NCBI GenBank assembly: GCA_050288705.1
Contig: JBNKEI010000169.1
Location: forward strand, 1-64,000
DNA from: JBNKEI01 sp050288705
Lineage (GTDB): Bacteria > Myxococcota > Myxococcia > Myxococcales > UBA5297
Direction of reading: 5' to 3'
DNA: 64,000 bases
Position numbers and translations under genes: made by a program. The notes beneath the pieces are model-generated. The model searched no databases. It had not been told where the DNA came from and saw only the letters and a program-made list of their open reading frames with translations. Shown piece after piece: positions 44,668 to 54,627 of this stretch. The stretch's first letter is position 1. Each line of letters begins with the position of its first letter.

Positions 44668-46128
44668 ATGCGCATGAAAAAAATCATACTTCTACTTATT
44701 GGGCTTCATGGCGTCCGATTTCTACTGTCTTTCACCTTCGATCTAGCGCCACAAGAGGCTTATTACTTCTTGTATTCCCAGCATATTGCCCTTTCCTATT
44801 TCGACCACCCGCCGGCAATTGCTTGGTTGTTAGGAGCTTTTTCCTGGGTTTTAGGAAAACAGGTTTTTGCAATTCGCTTGGCTTCCCTTCTCACCACCCT
44901 AGGGACTCAAGTAGTATTCATTTATTTAGCTAAAAAGTTTTTGCCGATAAATCGCCAATCGCGAGCCATTCTATTGTTTTCTACCACCTTAATGATATCA
45001 ATACTCTCTCTTATTTCTACTCCTGACGTTCCTCTACTTCTATTTTGGGCACTATCTCTACTATTTTTGCACCGAGCCATATTCGAAAACAAAAAATTTT
45101 CATGGGTGGCTGCTGGGTTGTCTATGGGGTTGGCCTTTGACAGTAAATATACGGCGGTTTTTCTGTTTTTGGGTCTTTTTCTGTTTTTATTTGCGTCCAA
45201 GCAATATCGGCATTTACTGAAAACAGTTTGGCCATATGCTAGCCTGCTTATAGCTAATCTAGTAATGTTGCCAGTTTACTTATGGAATTATAAAAATGGA
45301 TTTGCTTCATTTTTATTTCAAAGCTCTAATCGAGCTTCCAATTTTGGAAGCCTAACCTATGTCAACATTTTGAAGCTTCTGGCAACACAATCCTTTCTAT
45401 TACTCCCTCCATTACTATTTCTAATAATATTTGCAGCTTTTAAAAGCTTTCGCTTGGCATGGAAATCATCTTTGCCCGTGCGCGACCGCACTTTGTTTCT
45501 GGCCTGCTTTACAATTCCTCTGCTGGTGATTTTTGGAACCATTTCTTTATTCTCATTAGTGAAGCCAAATTGGCTTCTGCCTTGTTATCTTACTGGCACC
45601 CTGTTAGCAGTACGCTTCGGCTTCTCTCGAAAAGTTGCTTGGGCAAATTTCTGCTTTGCCGGGGTGATACACTTAGCTACCGCAATTCAAATCATATGGT
45701 ATCCCGTACCAATTAAAAGCGACGATACTTGGTTTGGCTGGAGAGACCTGGCTGTTCAGGTTGACCGTTTACAGCTACAGTATCCCGACTCATTTGTTTT
45801 CTCCAACGACGGATATAAGACCAGCGCCCAATTACGATTCTATTCCACCTCGCCAACTTATGCAGGAAATATTTTGGGATTACCTGCCCTGCAGTTTGAT
45901 TACTTTCCCGACAATTTGGGCGCATTACAGGGAAAAAACGCGATTTTCCTTGATTCGCAACCCAATGCGTTCTCCTCACAAAAATCGGGCCACATTCCTA
46001 ACATTTTGTTAACTTTCTTTGAATCAGTGGAAGAACTTGACCCTATCGTCATCTATAGAGGTAACTCCATAATGCGCAAGTTCCTGGTTTTTCACTGCAA
46101 GAGCTACCTGCCGCATGCCAGCGACTAA
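44668..46128 (+). CDS. GT39-type membrane glycosyltransferase
   Basis: The protein has 486 residues with about ten membrane helices. The N-terminal FDLAPQEAYYFLYSQHIALS, then YFDHPPA, is the first periplasmic loop with the acidic residues typical of dolichyl/polyprenyl-phosphate-dependent transferases of the ArnT/PMT family. STPDVPLLLFW and GLAFDSKYTA are also typical. It transfers a sugar from a lipid carrier to lipid A, protein or glycan; the acceptor is not known. A second start (codon 3) is possible. Confidence 0.82.
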   Translation: MRMKKIILLLIGLHGVRFLLSFTFDLAPQEAYYFLYSQHIALSYFDHPPAIAWLLGAFSWVLGKQVFAIRLASLLTTLGTQVVFIYLAKKFLPINRQSRAILLFSTTLMISILSLISTPDVPLLLFWALSLLFLHRAIFENKKFSWVAAGLSMGLAFDSKYTAVFLFLGLFLFLFASKQYRHLLKTVWPYASLLIANLVMLPVYLWNYKNGFASFLFQSSNRASNFGSLTYVNILKLLATQSFLLLPPLLFLIIFAAFKSFRLAWKSSLPVRDRTLFLACFTIPLLVIFGTISLFSLVKPNWLLPCYLTGTLLAVRFGFSRKVAWANFCFAGVIHLATAIQIIWYPVPIKSDDTWFGWRDLAVQVDRLQLQYPDSFVFSNDGYKTSAQLRFYSTSPTYAGNILGLPALQFDYFPDNLGALQGKNAIFLDSQPNAFSSQKSGHIPNILLTFFESVEELDPIVIYRGNSIMRKFLVFHCKSYLPHASD

Positions 46129-46254
46129 ACCATTCTAGGTTACCCTCACGTTCCTTGACGTAGTCATTACCAAGAATCTACCATTTAATAAAAGCGCCAT
46201 CCTTGTTGCCAAGTTGACGAATGAGCATTCATTTTTTTTCATCGAGATAACGCT

Positions 46255-46830
46255 ATGCATAGCTACCGAGAAAGCATGTTAGCAAGTAAGCCAACGCAGC
46301 AGCCTAGCGAAAAGCTTGTCATGGCAGATTCGAAGGACCTAATCAACTTTACCAACCCGCGGCTTGTAACCGTAATACCCTACGGGGACCAAACTCGTCG
46401 CAAATGCATGCCTGGGCTCCCGAAGCTTTCTATGATTCGGAAAAGAACCAATACGCTATTCTCTGGTCGGGCAATGACACCACCAACCGCAACCGCATCT
46501 ACGTATACACAGAAGACAATACTCCCTTTTACGTTGCACACTCCTGGTTCCATCTGATGATTGCCTACCGCGGAGATACCCGGCAGTTTCCAGACGATTT
46601 TAACTGCCGATCCCACCATGGTATCGTTACAATGGCATACAGACCCGTCGCACTACTTTCAACACTGGAGTTATAAGATTTTCGCCAAGCCCTTAAGTGC
46701 CGCAGAAAAAGGTTTTGTTGCTTCTTTTGTAATAGAGGGGGGTAATGATAAACCGACCACTACTGAAAGTAATAATAATTGGTTCGCATTCAGAACTGTC
46801 TTGATAAACACTACATTGGCTATGTTTTGA
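46255..46830 (+). pseudogene. Decayed copy of the GH43-AbfB lipoprotein gene
   Basis: Pieces in three frames match consecutive parts of the intact protein encoded at 46837-48867: MADSKDLINFTNPRLV (46321), MHAWAPEAFYDSEKNQYAIL and WSGNDTTNRNRIYV (46404 on), FYVAHSWF...GDTRQFPDDF (46529 on) and PTMVSLQW...YKIFA (46615 on). Large internal segments are deleted and frames shift between pieces. It is a 5'- and internally deleted paralogue immediately upstream of the intact gene. Confidence 0.85.
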
Positions 46831-46836
46831 GGGTTT

Positions 46837-48867
46837 ATGAATCGCGGTTCTATATCTTTGTACACATTGTACATATTTGCCATTTTTCAGGCGTCCTTAT
46901 ACACCAGCGGATGTCCCGCACTTAAGGAAGTCCAAATCTCTTGCGAATCAAGCCTAGATTGTCCGACCAAGTATGGCTGCAACAAAAACAAGATTTGTGC
47001 AAAAAACATTGAGGAATCGGCATTAACAATTTACCCCAACAAAACTAGGATATTTTCCGCATCTTCTACCATCTTCACTGCCAAACTCGATGACGAGCAC
47101 ACTACCAATGTAACCTGGAGCATCGACAAGGAAACGGAAGGACAGGAACTCGGAACTATCGATGGCTCTGGCAAATATACTCCTCCTTCAGGTATTACTT
47201 CTGTCTTGAAAGTAACAATCAGGGCAACCCTCAAGAGTCACCGTGATTTGAAGGCCCTTGCTGAAGCAACTATATTTCCGCCAGATGATACTTCAGCTTG
47301 GGTGATGAGTTATTTCCTGACCGGAAACCTACCAAGGAGCAGTTTGCAAGACTCAGTTCACTTGGCATACTCCAGAGATGGATATCGTTGGACCGAACTT
47401 GCGGCATTTATCCCCGAATACCAACTACCGGAACTAGGCGATAACAAGAATAACCACCTGCGCGATCCCTTTGTTTTGAGAAAACTTGACGGAACATTCG
47501 TTCTTTTGGCAAGCGACTGGACGCGTTCGTTCAGCAGTTCAGACTATTGGAAAAGCCCTAGCCCAGAAATTCTGGTCGCAGATTCTGTAGACCTAATTAC
47601 CTTTACTAACCCGAGATTGCTGCGGCTTACCCCGATCATATTCATCGATGGAACCCCCATGCATGCACGGGCGCCAAAAGCGTTCTATGATCCTGAAAAC
47701 GAACGGTACGGAATAATCTGGACCGGTAACGATGCCAAAAACGTCAACCGAATTTATGTAAGCTATACCAAAGACTTCGAAAAACTCGAAAATGAGATTC
47801 CGACCTTGTTCTTCGATCCTGGATATAGCGTTACCGACGCAACGCTGGTACAAACCGAAAATTATAACTACCTGCTATTCGTCGACGACAGAAATAACGC
47901 TGATACCAAGGACGTCCAAATTGCGCGTTCAGCTTCGGTTGCGATAGCTCCGGGATCTTTCAGCATGTGGAGCCCAGATTATATCACCCGTGAAGACCAA
48001 ACAAACCCGGCGGGAACGAAAAGTCCTTTCGTGATTTCTCCGGAAGCAAATTCCTGGACAATGTGCGCCTCTAAATACGGTACAAATAGCCTTTTTTCGT
48101 GCTGGGGAACGAACAATCTCGACTCTCCCCCGAGCTCATGGCATGCCCTCCCAATGTCTACGTATACCATGCCGCCGAACGCCTTACATGCGAGCACTGT
48201 ACGAGTTACCAAGAATCAACTCAACGCTCTTATCAGTCACTATGGAGTTTCAACAAAGGTTAAAATAAAGTCGACCTATGTAAATTCTAATGGCAGGCCT
48301 TTCTATCTGGCACATTCCTGGAGACATGGGGTTTTCACATTTGATGGTGATACTGCTAATGGCCAGCTTGCAAGCGACTTCGTGTTTCAATTGCGGCCGG
48401 GCTCAGCCAACCCTGACGACGCCACTCTGGTATCGTTTACTGGCACCCCAGCCATATTTGAGAATGATTGGCTGTATATAAACAGCGAAACACCAACTGA
48501 GTGGCCAACAGGCGAATCTGCAACGAATTCGAATCAATCAAGCTACTTGAGCCAAATTCCCTCTGATCAGCGCCACCACCTAGTGTTTCTAAAGAAATCT
48601 GAGTTAACAACAAGTTTCGCTAGCAACGTCACATTCAAAATTGTACCAGCATTAAACGGAAATACCTCCATGGTTTCCCTGAGGTGGTGCGGAGAGAGCG
48701 TAGACCAGACATGCAACGATATCGATTATCCTCGTTACCTTAGCCATAACTATTATCAGGTCTTTGCTTGCCGCGAGAGCGAACTCTGTGGAGTCGATCC
48801 CACCAACCCCCAGGCGCCGGTTAATACCAAAAATGCAATGTCATTCACGCTCGAAATTCAAAAATAG
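46837..48867 (+). CDS. Lipoprotein glycosidase: Cys-rich linker, Ig-like domain, GH43-type propeller, AbfB domain
   Basis: The protein has 676 residues. The lipoprotein signal ends at about cysteine 26 (YTSGC), followed by CESSLDCPTKYGCNKNKIC. Residues about 70-145 form a bacterial Ig-like domain. Residues about 150-470 resemble GH43 five-bladed propellers (HLRDPFVLRKLDGTFVLLAS, MHARAPKAFYDPENERYGII). Residues about 490-670 are an AbfB arabinose-binding domain (FQLRPGSANPDDATLVSF). It is predicted to release arabinofuranose or xylose from plant polymers. Catalytic residues cannot be assigned with certainty. Confidence 0.8.
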   Translation: MNRGSISLYTLYIFAIFQASLYTSGCPALKEVQISCESSLDCPTKYGCNKNKICAKNIEESALTIYPNKTRIFSASSTIFTAKLDDEHTTNVTWSIDKETEGQELGTIDGSGKYTPPSGITSVLKVTIRATLKSHRDLKALAEATIFPPDDTSAWVMSYFLTGNLPRSSLQDSVHLAYSRDGYRWTELAAFIPEYQLPELGDNKNNHLRDPFVLRKLDGTFVLLASDWTRSFSSSDYWKSPSPEILVADSVDLITFTNPRLLRLTPIIFIDGTPMHARAPKAFYDPENERYGIIWTGNDAKNVNRIYVSYTKDFEKLENEIPTLFFDPGYSVTDATLVQTENYNYLLFVDDRNNADTKDVQIARSASVAIAPGSFSMWSPDYITREDQTNPAGTKSPFVISPEANSWTMCASKYGTNSLFSCWGTNNLDSPPSSWHALPMSTYTMPPNALHASTVRVTKNQLNALISHYGVSTKVKIKSTYVNSNGRPFYLAHSWRHGVFTFDGDTANGQLASDFVFQLRPGSANPDDATLVSFTGTPAIFENDWLYINSETPTEWPTGESATNSNQSSYLSQIPSDQRHHLVFLKKSELTTSFASNVTFKIVPALNGNTSMVSLRWCGESVDQTCNDIDYPRYLSHNYYQVFACRESELCGVDPTNPQAPVNTKNAMSFTLEIQK

Positions 48868-48985
48868 TTTGTGACACACTACGGAGAGACAGTGTCAATT
48901 ACATGGCTGATTAAAGCAGGAGAGGTTGTTTTAGCCGAGGTCTAGGCTCTATGATTGATTCCGGACTAAATTATCGGAGGTTGGG

Positions 48986-49744
48986 ATGCTTGCTAGTTCC
49001 TGGTTAGTAAATGTGCTTATTGTCACGCTATGCGGCTCGCCAACTGCTCAAACATTGCCGGGCACTGAAGAAGTAGCTCAAATGCATGAACAAGCCCGCG
49101 CAAAAATGCGTAATGTCGAGTACGAGCTTGCCATTCCACTACTAGAACAGGCGCTAACCGCCAATTTGAGTCCGACCCAAATTGCAGAAGTTAATGCCGA
49201 TCTCGGCATTTGCTATGCTAGCCTCGGCAATACCCAGGGTGCGCGCGTCGCATTCCAACGAGCACTGAAAGCAAATGTTTTATTCGATTTGCCAGTTGGC
49301 ACTTCTCCGAAAATTCGTCAGCTTTTCGAAACAGTTCGCACCCAGGATGCCGTAGTCGCCCAAAAGTACACCCAAAAAACCGTAGCTAAGCCCTTTGACC
49401 CATTTTTCGGTCTGAACATTAAGACTATTGATTTAGCATTAGGTGGAGCGGTGGTAGTGGGCCTGGCTACTGGCATCATCAGTGGAGTAATCTCCTCCAA
49501 TGCCGCTGACGAATTAAAAGATGGTCAACACGAACGTGCGACTGTCGATAACCTCGTCAGTCGACAACGCAACTTTGGCATTGTTTCGGCCTGCGCCTAC
49601 GGAGTCGCCGGCGCCGCTGCGCTTGGCGAGGTAGCAGTTGTGCTATTCATGGATCGTGATTCTAAACCAGCGAACGCTATATCGGTACAGGGCTCCATCT
49701 CTGCCACGGGTGATGCATACGCCGGCGTAAGTGTTCGTTTTTAG
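48986..49744 (+). CDS. Secreted TPR protein with C-terminal membrane segments
   Basis: The protein has 252 residues with GGAGG before the ATG and a signal peptide (cleavage near TAQT). TPR-like repeats span about 28-115 (ADLGICYASLGNTQGARVAFQRALKAN). Two hydrophobic helices (about 150-170 and 195-220) follow. Its architecture is like the PEGA protein encoded at 15990, and like that gene it lies near a PEGA kinase (50538). A functional partnership is inferred. Confidence 0.75.
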   Translation: MLASSWLVNVLIVTLCGSPTAQTLPGTEEVAQMHEQARAKMRNVEYELAIPLLEQALTANLSPTQIAEVNADLGICYASLGNTQGARVAFQRALKANVLFDLPVGTSPKIRQLFETVRTQDAVVAQKYTQKTVAKPFDPFFGLNIKTIDLALGGAVVVGLATGIISGVISSNAADELKDGQHERATVDNLVSRQRNFGIVSACAYGVAGAAALGEVAVVLFMDRDSKPANAISVQGSISATGDAYAGVSVRF

Positions 49745-49961
49745 CGACCTCTTGCTATGACGCTTGCCTTTTGCCAACTTCAGAAGCTCAACTGAGTACT
49801 CTCCAGGCGAGTTTCTAGCTTTGGTCGCCTGACAGACATATCGCCCTTACTCTGACTCGATTAGTTATCTAGATCCCCTTGGACGACGGGCTGCCCGTAA
49901 ATCTTTGTTCTTTTGGGCAAGGTGCAAGTCTGAAACTGACGAGAGCTGTGGCTCGGCAACA

Positions 49962-50386
49962 GGGCAATCGAGTTCTAATTAATTAGAAAAGATTTTGCAG
50001 AGTTTATGGGCTGTCACCGAGTTGGCAAAGGTCGGGCCTTTTCTTCCTCGCATGCGGCGATAGAAGGCTTTGAGGACAGTGTGACTATTGGCCAGCGTTC
50101 TCGCTGTGACTCCGAATGCTTTAGCGACCCTATTTGCGGCTGATTCCTTAATAACCCTATAGCGCTTGCCTCCTGTGATTTTGTTTTTAGGTGCCAAGTT
50201 ACACCAATTCGCAAATGCCTTATAACTACGCAAAATAGTTCCTGTTAGTTTTAGGACATAGCCGGGCACGGCCTGGTGGGTTGCTCGGGGTGACCGGTAG
50301 GAGAAACTGCGGTGTCAGCAGAAGTTACACCCTTTTGGGCACTACTAGTCCACCCCAATCGTTTGCGGGGCAATCGAGTTCTAATT
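49962..50386. repeat. 19-bp direct repeat flanking the IS110 remnant
   Basis: GGGCAATCGAGTTCTAATT occurs at 49962-49980 and 50368-50386. It brackets the transposase fragment and may mark the boundary of a former insertion or a recombination product. Confidence 0.7.
49979..50269 (-). pseudogene. IS110-family transposase, C-terminal fragment
   Basis: The frame has 96 codons containing FANWCNLAPKNKITGGKRYR, then ANRVAKAFGVTARTL, then LKAFYRRMRGRKG and TAHKLCKI. This is the C-terminal (transposase-20) segment of IS110-type transposases (..WLGLAP.NKISGGK..., ..YRR...RLG...A..A.AHKLARL.Y). The N-terminal DEDD RuvC-like domain is absent, so it is a dead fragment. Confidence 0.7.
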
Positions 50387-50537
50387 GCCCTTCAATCGTT
50401 TTGCTGTATAGTTTCAGCAATGGACATCCTCACCGCCCTGAAGGACGGTGTCTCATTGTTCGGAAATCGGAGCCTTTGGCTCCTCGCTCTATCCTTCCCC
50501 GCCCTAAGGACGTGGTTTGCCAAGCATCTGGATCATT

Positions 50538-52433
50538 CTATTTACTTAGCCTAATCCGGGTAGTGGCAACCTCTCCTGGACGAATCTCTACTTGAATAGC
50601 TTTTTCTATCCCTGCGGATTTGTTCACCAGTTTTAACCAATATTTTCCGGCCGGAAACAGTAGATGATTGAGAGGAGTAGTGCCAATACGCTCCCCCCTA
50701 AGGTAAACGTCACACCATGGTTCAGTTCGCAAGTTAAGCCATCCGTCTCCGCTGACCTCCCTAGGCGCAGGCGATAGTTGGGTGGCGGAAAGCGATGACG
50801 ATTGGGAACTCTCAAGTCGCTTTGGCTCAGCCGCAGTCGTTGGAACTACCGGTTCCTTAGCCACATCTAACCGAGTCAAAGAAGTTGTCTGCACAGCAGC
50901 CAACGAATCATTAACCTTAACCTTAACCTTAGCCTTAACCTTTGCTGGCTTTGTCCTCGCAGAAGCCACTCGGTGTTTTTCCTTCGCCGGCTTTGGTGAC
51001 GATTTCACTGTAGATTTTGTCTCGTTCTCCGGAGCAACTATTGGAATTTTTACAGAACTGGAAGGTTGAGACTGAGAAGCACTGACGCTCGATTGAGAAG
51101 CAGAAACAGGGTCCTCTTTTGGCGAATCCATAGTGGTCACCGGTTTTGCTTCTGGAGTTGTTATAGGAGTAGCTACTGGAGCAGTTGTAGGAGTAGTTAC
51201 TGGAGCAGGCGGAGAACTACGTTGCAGCACAATAAGACCACCTGCAATCACCACCGCAAGTAGCGATACGAAGAGAATACCCAGTCCAAGTTTTCTCCGA
51301 GCACCTCCCAGAGCAGCCTGATCTGAGGTTTGAGCACCTGGTTTTGAAAGAATCGTGGTAGGATTCGTTCCCTCAGCAGCGAAAACCATGGTGGAAGGCG
51401 CTTCTTCTTCACATTCCCAATCGTCCCAGTTCCAAGAAGAACTATCAAGTTCCCGGTTGCGAACGCTATTGACACTCCATTGCGATACCTGAGCTACAAT
51501 TTCGGATAGCTCCGATCTCTTCACTCGCAAGCCGCGCGACTTCAGGTAATCGTCTATATCGGCGTGCACAGCGAGCATATCGGGGTAACGGTCCTTAGGA
51601 TCACGAGCGATGGTTCGGGAGATTATGTTGGAAAGCTGGGGGTCAATTTCCGGCTGCGCCAAATGCGGTGGCTCGGGATCGGTATTCATGATGGAATACA
51701 CGAGCTCAAGATCGTTTGAGGCAACGTGTGGACGACGCCCTACCAACACTTCATATAGCGTGACCCCGAGCGAGTAAATGTCAACACGCTGATCAACTGG
51801 TTGACCAAGTATCTGTTCTGGTGCTATGTAAGCAAACTTACCTTTAACTACTCCGGCAGTAGTAAGATCCCGCTGCAAAGTACTGGCCCTGGCAACACCG
51901 AAATCGACCACCTTGGCAATTCCGGAATTAGAAACCAGGATGTTGTCCGGAGAAATGTCGCGATGAACAATGTTGTAGCAATCCCCATTTTCCGCCTTCA
52001 GCTTGTGCGCGTAAGCCAGCGCTTCACATACGCCCTGAACCCATACGAGAATTGGCGCAACAGGAATGCGACGCTGCTGCGCAGCGTAGTACAGCATAAT
52101 TGTGCGAAGGTTCTCCCCTTCGACATATTCCATCGCTATATAGTAGGTACTTGAATGCCTCCCGAAATCGAAAACCTGGACGATATTAGGGTGATCAAGC
52201 AAGGCCGCCAACTTGGCCTCGTTCATGAACATCGAAATGAATTCGCCATTTTGGGCAAGATTAGGAAGAATCCGCTTGATAACCACACGCTTACTAAAAC
52301 CGGCAGGCCCTAAAGCTCGACCAATGAATACTTCAGCCATACCACCGCGAGCAAGAAGGCGCTCGATCGAGTATCGGCCGATCTGGCGCTTTAGTTCTTC
52401 GTACGTTGCCGAAGCTTGTTTCTGCGCTTTCAT
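50538..52433 (-). CDS. Transmembrane Ser/Thr protein kinase with C-terminal PEGA domain
   Basis: The protein has 631 residues. The kinase domain (about 20-290) has ARGGMAEVFIG, K53, HRDISPDN at 157-164 and DFG at 177-179, then APEQ. A membrane helix spans about 389-408. A long Thr/Pro/Ser/Lys-rich extracytoplasmic region includes a VKAKVKVKV stretch. The PEGA domain covers about 565-630 (GWLNLRTEPWCDVYLRGERIG, LFPAGKYWLKLVN). It is homologous in layout to the kinase at 19008. Confidence 0.9.
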   Translation of the reverse strand: MKAQKQASATYEELKRQIGRYSIERLLARGGMAEVFIGRALGPAGFSKRVVIKRILPNLAQNGEFISMFMNEAKLAALLDHPNIVQVFDFGRHSSTYYIAMEYVEGENLRTIMLYYAAQQRRIPVAPILVWVQGVCEALAYAHKLKAENGDCYNIVHRDISPDNILVSNSGIAKVVDFGVARASTLQRDLTTAGVVKGKFAYIAPEQILGQPVDQRVDIYSLGVTLYEVLVGRRPHVASNDLELVYSIMNTDPEPPHLAQPEIDPQLSNIISRTIARDPKDRYPDMLAVHADIDDYLKSRGLRVKRSELSEIVAQVSQWSVNSVRNRELDSSSWNWDDWECEEEAPSTMVFAAEGTNPTTILSKPGAQTSDQAALGGARRKLGLGILFVSLLAVVIAGGLIVLQRSSPPAPVTTPTTAPVATPITTPEAKPVTTMDSPKEDPVSASQSSVSASQSQPSSSVKIPIVAPENETKSTVKSSPKPAKEKHRVASARTKPAKVKAKVKVKVNDSLAAVQTTSLTRLDVAKEPVVPTTAAEPKRLESSQSSSLSATQLSPAPREVSGDGWLNLRTEPWCDVYLRGERIGTTPLNHLLFPAGKYWLKLVNKSAGIEKAIQVEIRPGEVATTRIRLSK

Positions 52434-52611
52434 CGGCTGCGCCTCTAAGCTAGGAATTACCAGTTTATTCCTAAGTTTGTCATCTAGAGAATACTAGCGT
52501 CAAGCGGGGTTCCCCTTACCCCCCAACCCAGAATTCGCGAGAAGAGATGCCCCTTGCGTAACAGAAAAACGGGTAGCACACCACCAAACATGCCTCGCGA
52601 AGAAAGAATAC

Positions 52612-54627
52612 TCAGGGCGAAAAATCCGTCACATCGCTAATAACCCAGTCAGCCTCTTTCCAAAAGATATCGTCTGTCATGCCCAAGGTAGCTGCATCCA
52701 TGGCCACTATATGAAAGCAAAGGTGAGTAATATAGGATTGACCACTTGCATCCCCCATCCATTGAAAGTACACCTTACCTGGTGCTTCGGACCGTGACAC
52801 CATTCTAAAGGTAGAATCCTTTTTAAACGCTTCAACTTCCGTTTCCGGCAGCGGATCGGCATGCGCTACGCGCGATGTTGGTTTGGGAGTGGAATAATCA
52901 CACCAGGCAAAGTATTGGCCTTGTGCATCATAGCCGCCTTCACGAATGTGCATGTAGCGTTCGGTATCAACCCACTTGTCGCCAATATACTGCTGATTCC
53001 TAAAGCTCACCAGCGATGAGTCTGCTGGATCTGCCAAGCCAGGTAATAGAACCCATCGATAGTTTTTTGGGAAATCATTTTTCTGGATTTCGCTACTATT
53101 TGCCATTACCAAATCATGAGTCTCCACATTATTTGGCGATGAACCATTTGTATCCGTGAGCACCATTAGCGTATCGCCATTAAAAATTCGACTCAACACT
53201 TTCACAGCAACCTGTTCTGGCGTCTTTCCGGTAATCTCTGTCTCGTCCGATGATGTATTCGATGAACCGAGCACCTGAATAGAAAACTTGTATTCAGTAT
53301 CGACTTTTAAACCAGAAAAAACTGTATTTTGCTTTCCCAGGGGAACAGTTCGGGGCGATCCCAATACACTTCCTGCTTCTAGCATGGTTACTTGGATACT
53401 GGTCGCTCCTACATCTCGTGGATCAGTCCAAGCAAGAACGATTTGACCGGTAGCTGGATATGTTACTTCGGGCAAAGTTACCGGGTCTGGCCGGACAGTC
53501 ACTTCGCAGGTATCGGTGTGTTCGCCATCCAGAGTCTTCACTGTAATTTCTACCACACCCGATGCCACCGGAGTAACAATGCCATCTTCTACAGTAGCGA
53601 TCGCCGAGTTGGCGGTAATCCATTCCACCGCTTGGTAATCCGCATTCAAAGGGTATACGGTGGCGGTTAATTGCTGTGTTGAACCTCCTACGGCAAGGTT
53701 AATATCGTGCTTTAGTGTTACCCCGGTCACTCTAATCTTCAGTTGTTTAACCGTAACCAGGCAAGACGCAGTAAAGGCTCCATCTTTGGTTTTCACTTCA
53801 ATGTTGGCTTGGCCTTTTGCCACGCCGGTGACCAGCCCGTTCCCATCGACGGTTGCAACTTCAAGATTATCCGATGTCCACGAAACCGCCTTATCAGCCG
53901 CACTTTCAGGCCAAACTGTCGCCACCAAAACCTGTCCATCAAGGTCTACGGCCAAAACAAGCTCTTCCTTGTCCAGCGCAACCCCGGTGACAGCAATGGG
54001 AGCCGGGGCAACCACCACTGAACACTTGGCTATTTTTGATCCATCAGCATTCTTCACCACTATTTCGGCACTACCTGCTGCCAGCGGCGTTACATCTCCC
54101 GTTTCACTTACCGTGGCAACGTTGGCGTTACTAGATTGCCAGAGTAACTTCTTGCTAGTTGCGTCTGATGGCGTAATTGTCGCGGTTAACCTGACTGCCG
54201 CGCTGCCTGCAACTAGATTAAGCGTACTCTTATCAAGCAACACGCGCTCAACTGCGACAAAAGAGGGAACAATAGTAACAGCGCAAGTCGCGGTCCATGC
54301 GCCATCTGCAGTAGTCACGGTTATAGTAGCAATTCCGGGCTCAACTGGAGACACCACGCCAGTATCACTAACCAATGCGACCGCGGAATCACTCGAACGC
54401 CAAGACACAGCGGTGTTGGTTGCATTAGAAGGCGATACTGTCGCCACCAACGCGAAAGCCGGGTCCCCTACCTTTAGGCTAAGAATCGAGGGTTCTAGCG
54501 TCACTCCGGTAACGGCTATCGTCTCATTACCGGGACTCCCACATGCGAAACTCCCCGCGACTACCAGGCAAGCAGCAAGAATAATAAAGAAACTTCTTGG
54601 CGTACTAACAATCACTCTCGCTTTCAC
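52612..54627 (-). CDS. Lipoprotein with four BIG2 Ig-like domains, FN3 and AbfB domain
   Basis: The protein has 671 residues from a GTG preceded by GAAGGGAAAAGG. The lipobox cysteine is about 29 (GSFAC). Four BIG2 domains of about 83 residues each (VTGVTL....L.L.VG....L.ATV.P..A....V.W.S....VA.V...G.V) span about 38-370. An FN3 domain covers about 375-465. The C-terminus is an AbfB-like arabinose-binding domain (WVLLPGLADPADSSLVSF), related to that of the GH43 lipoprotein. No catalytic domain is seen. It probably projects a sugar-binding module from the cell. Confidence 0.82.
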   Translation of the reverse strand: MKARVIVSTPRSFFIILAACLVVAGSFACGSPGNETIAVTGVTLEPSILSLKVGDPAFALVATVSPSNATNTAVSWRSSDSAVALVSDTGVVSPVEPGIATITVTTADGAWTATCAVTIVPSFVAVERVLLDKSTLNLVAGSAAVRLTATITPSDATSKKLLWQSSNANVATVSETGDVTPLAAGSAEIVVKNADGSKIAKCSVVVAPAPIAVTGVALDKEELVLAVDLDGQVLVATVWPESAADKAVSWTSDNLEVATVDGNGLVTGVAKGQANIEVKTKDGAFTASCLVTVKQLKIRVTGVTLKHDINLAVGGSTQQLTATVYPLNADYQAVEWITANSAIATVEDGIVTPVASGVVEITVKTLDGEHTDTCEVTVRPDPVTLPEVTYPATGQIVLAWTDPRDVGATSIQVTMLEAGSVLGSPRTVPLGKQNTVFSGLKVDTEYKFSIQVLGSSNTSSDETEITGKTPEQVAVKVLSRIFNGDTLMVLTDTNGSSPNNVETHDLVMANSSEIQKNDFPKNYRWVLLPGLADPADSSLVSFRNQQYIGDKWVDTERYMHIREGGYDAQGQYFAWCDYSTPKPTSRVAHADPLPETEVEAFKKDSTFRMVSRSEAPGKVYFQWMGDASGQSYITHLCFHIVAMDAATLGMTDDIFWKEADWVISDVTDFSP

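Larger units (their letters stand above)
49745..50537. other. Gene-poor region with IS remnants
   Basis: Besides the IS110 remnant and its flanking repeats, two GC-rich hairpins are seen: CACCGCCCTGAAGGACGGTG near 50431-50450 and a related CCCCGCCCTAAGGACG near 50498-50513. Such paired CCGCCCT..AGGACGG hairpins are usual at the ends of IS200/IS605 elements, but no tnpA or tnpB is present. Confidence 0.45.
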
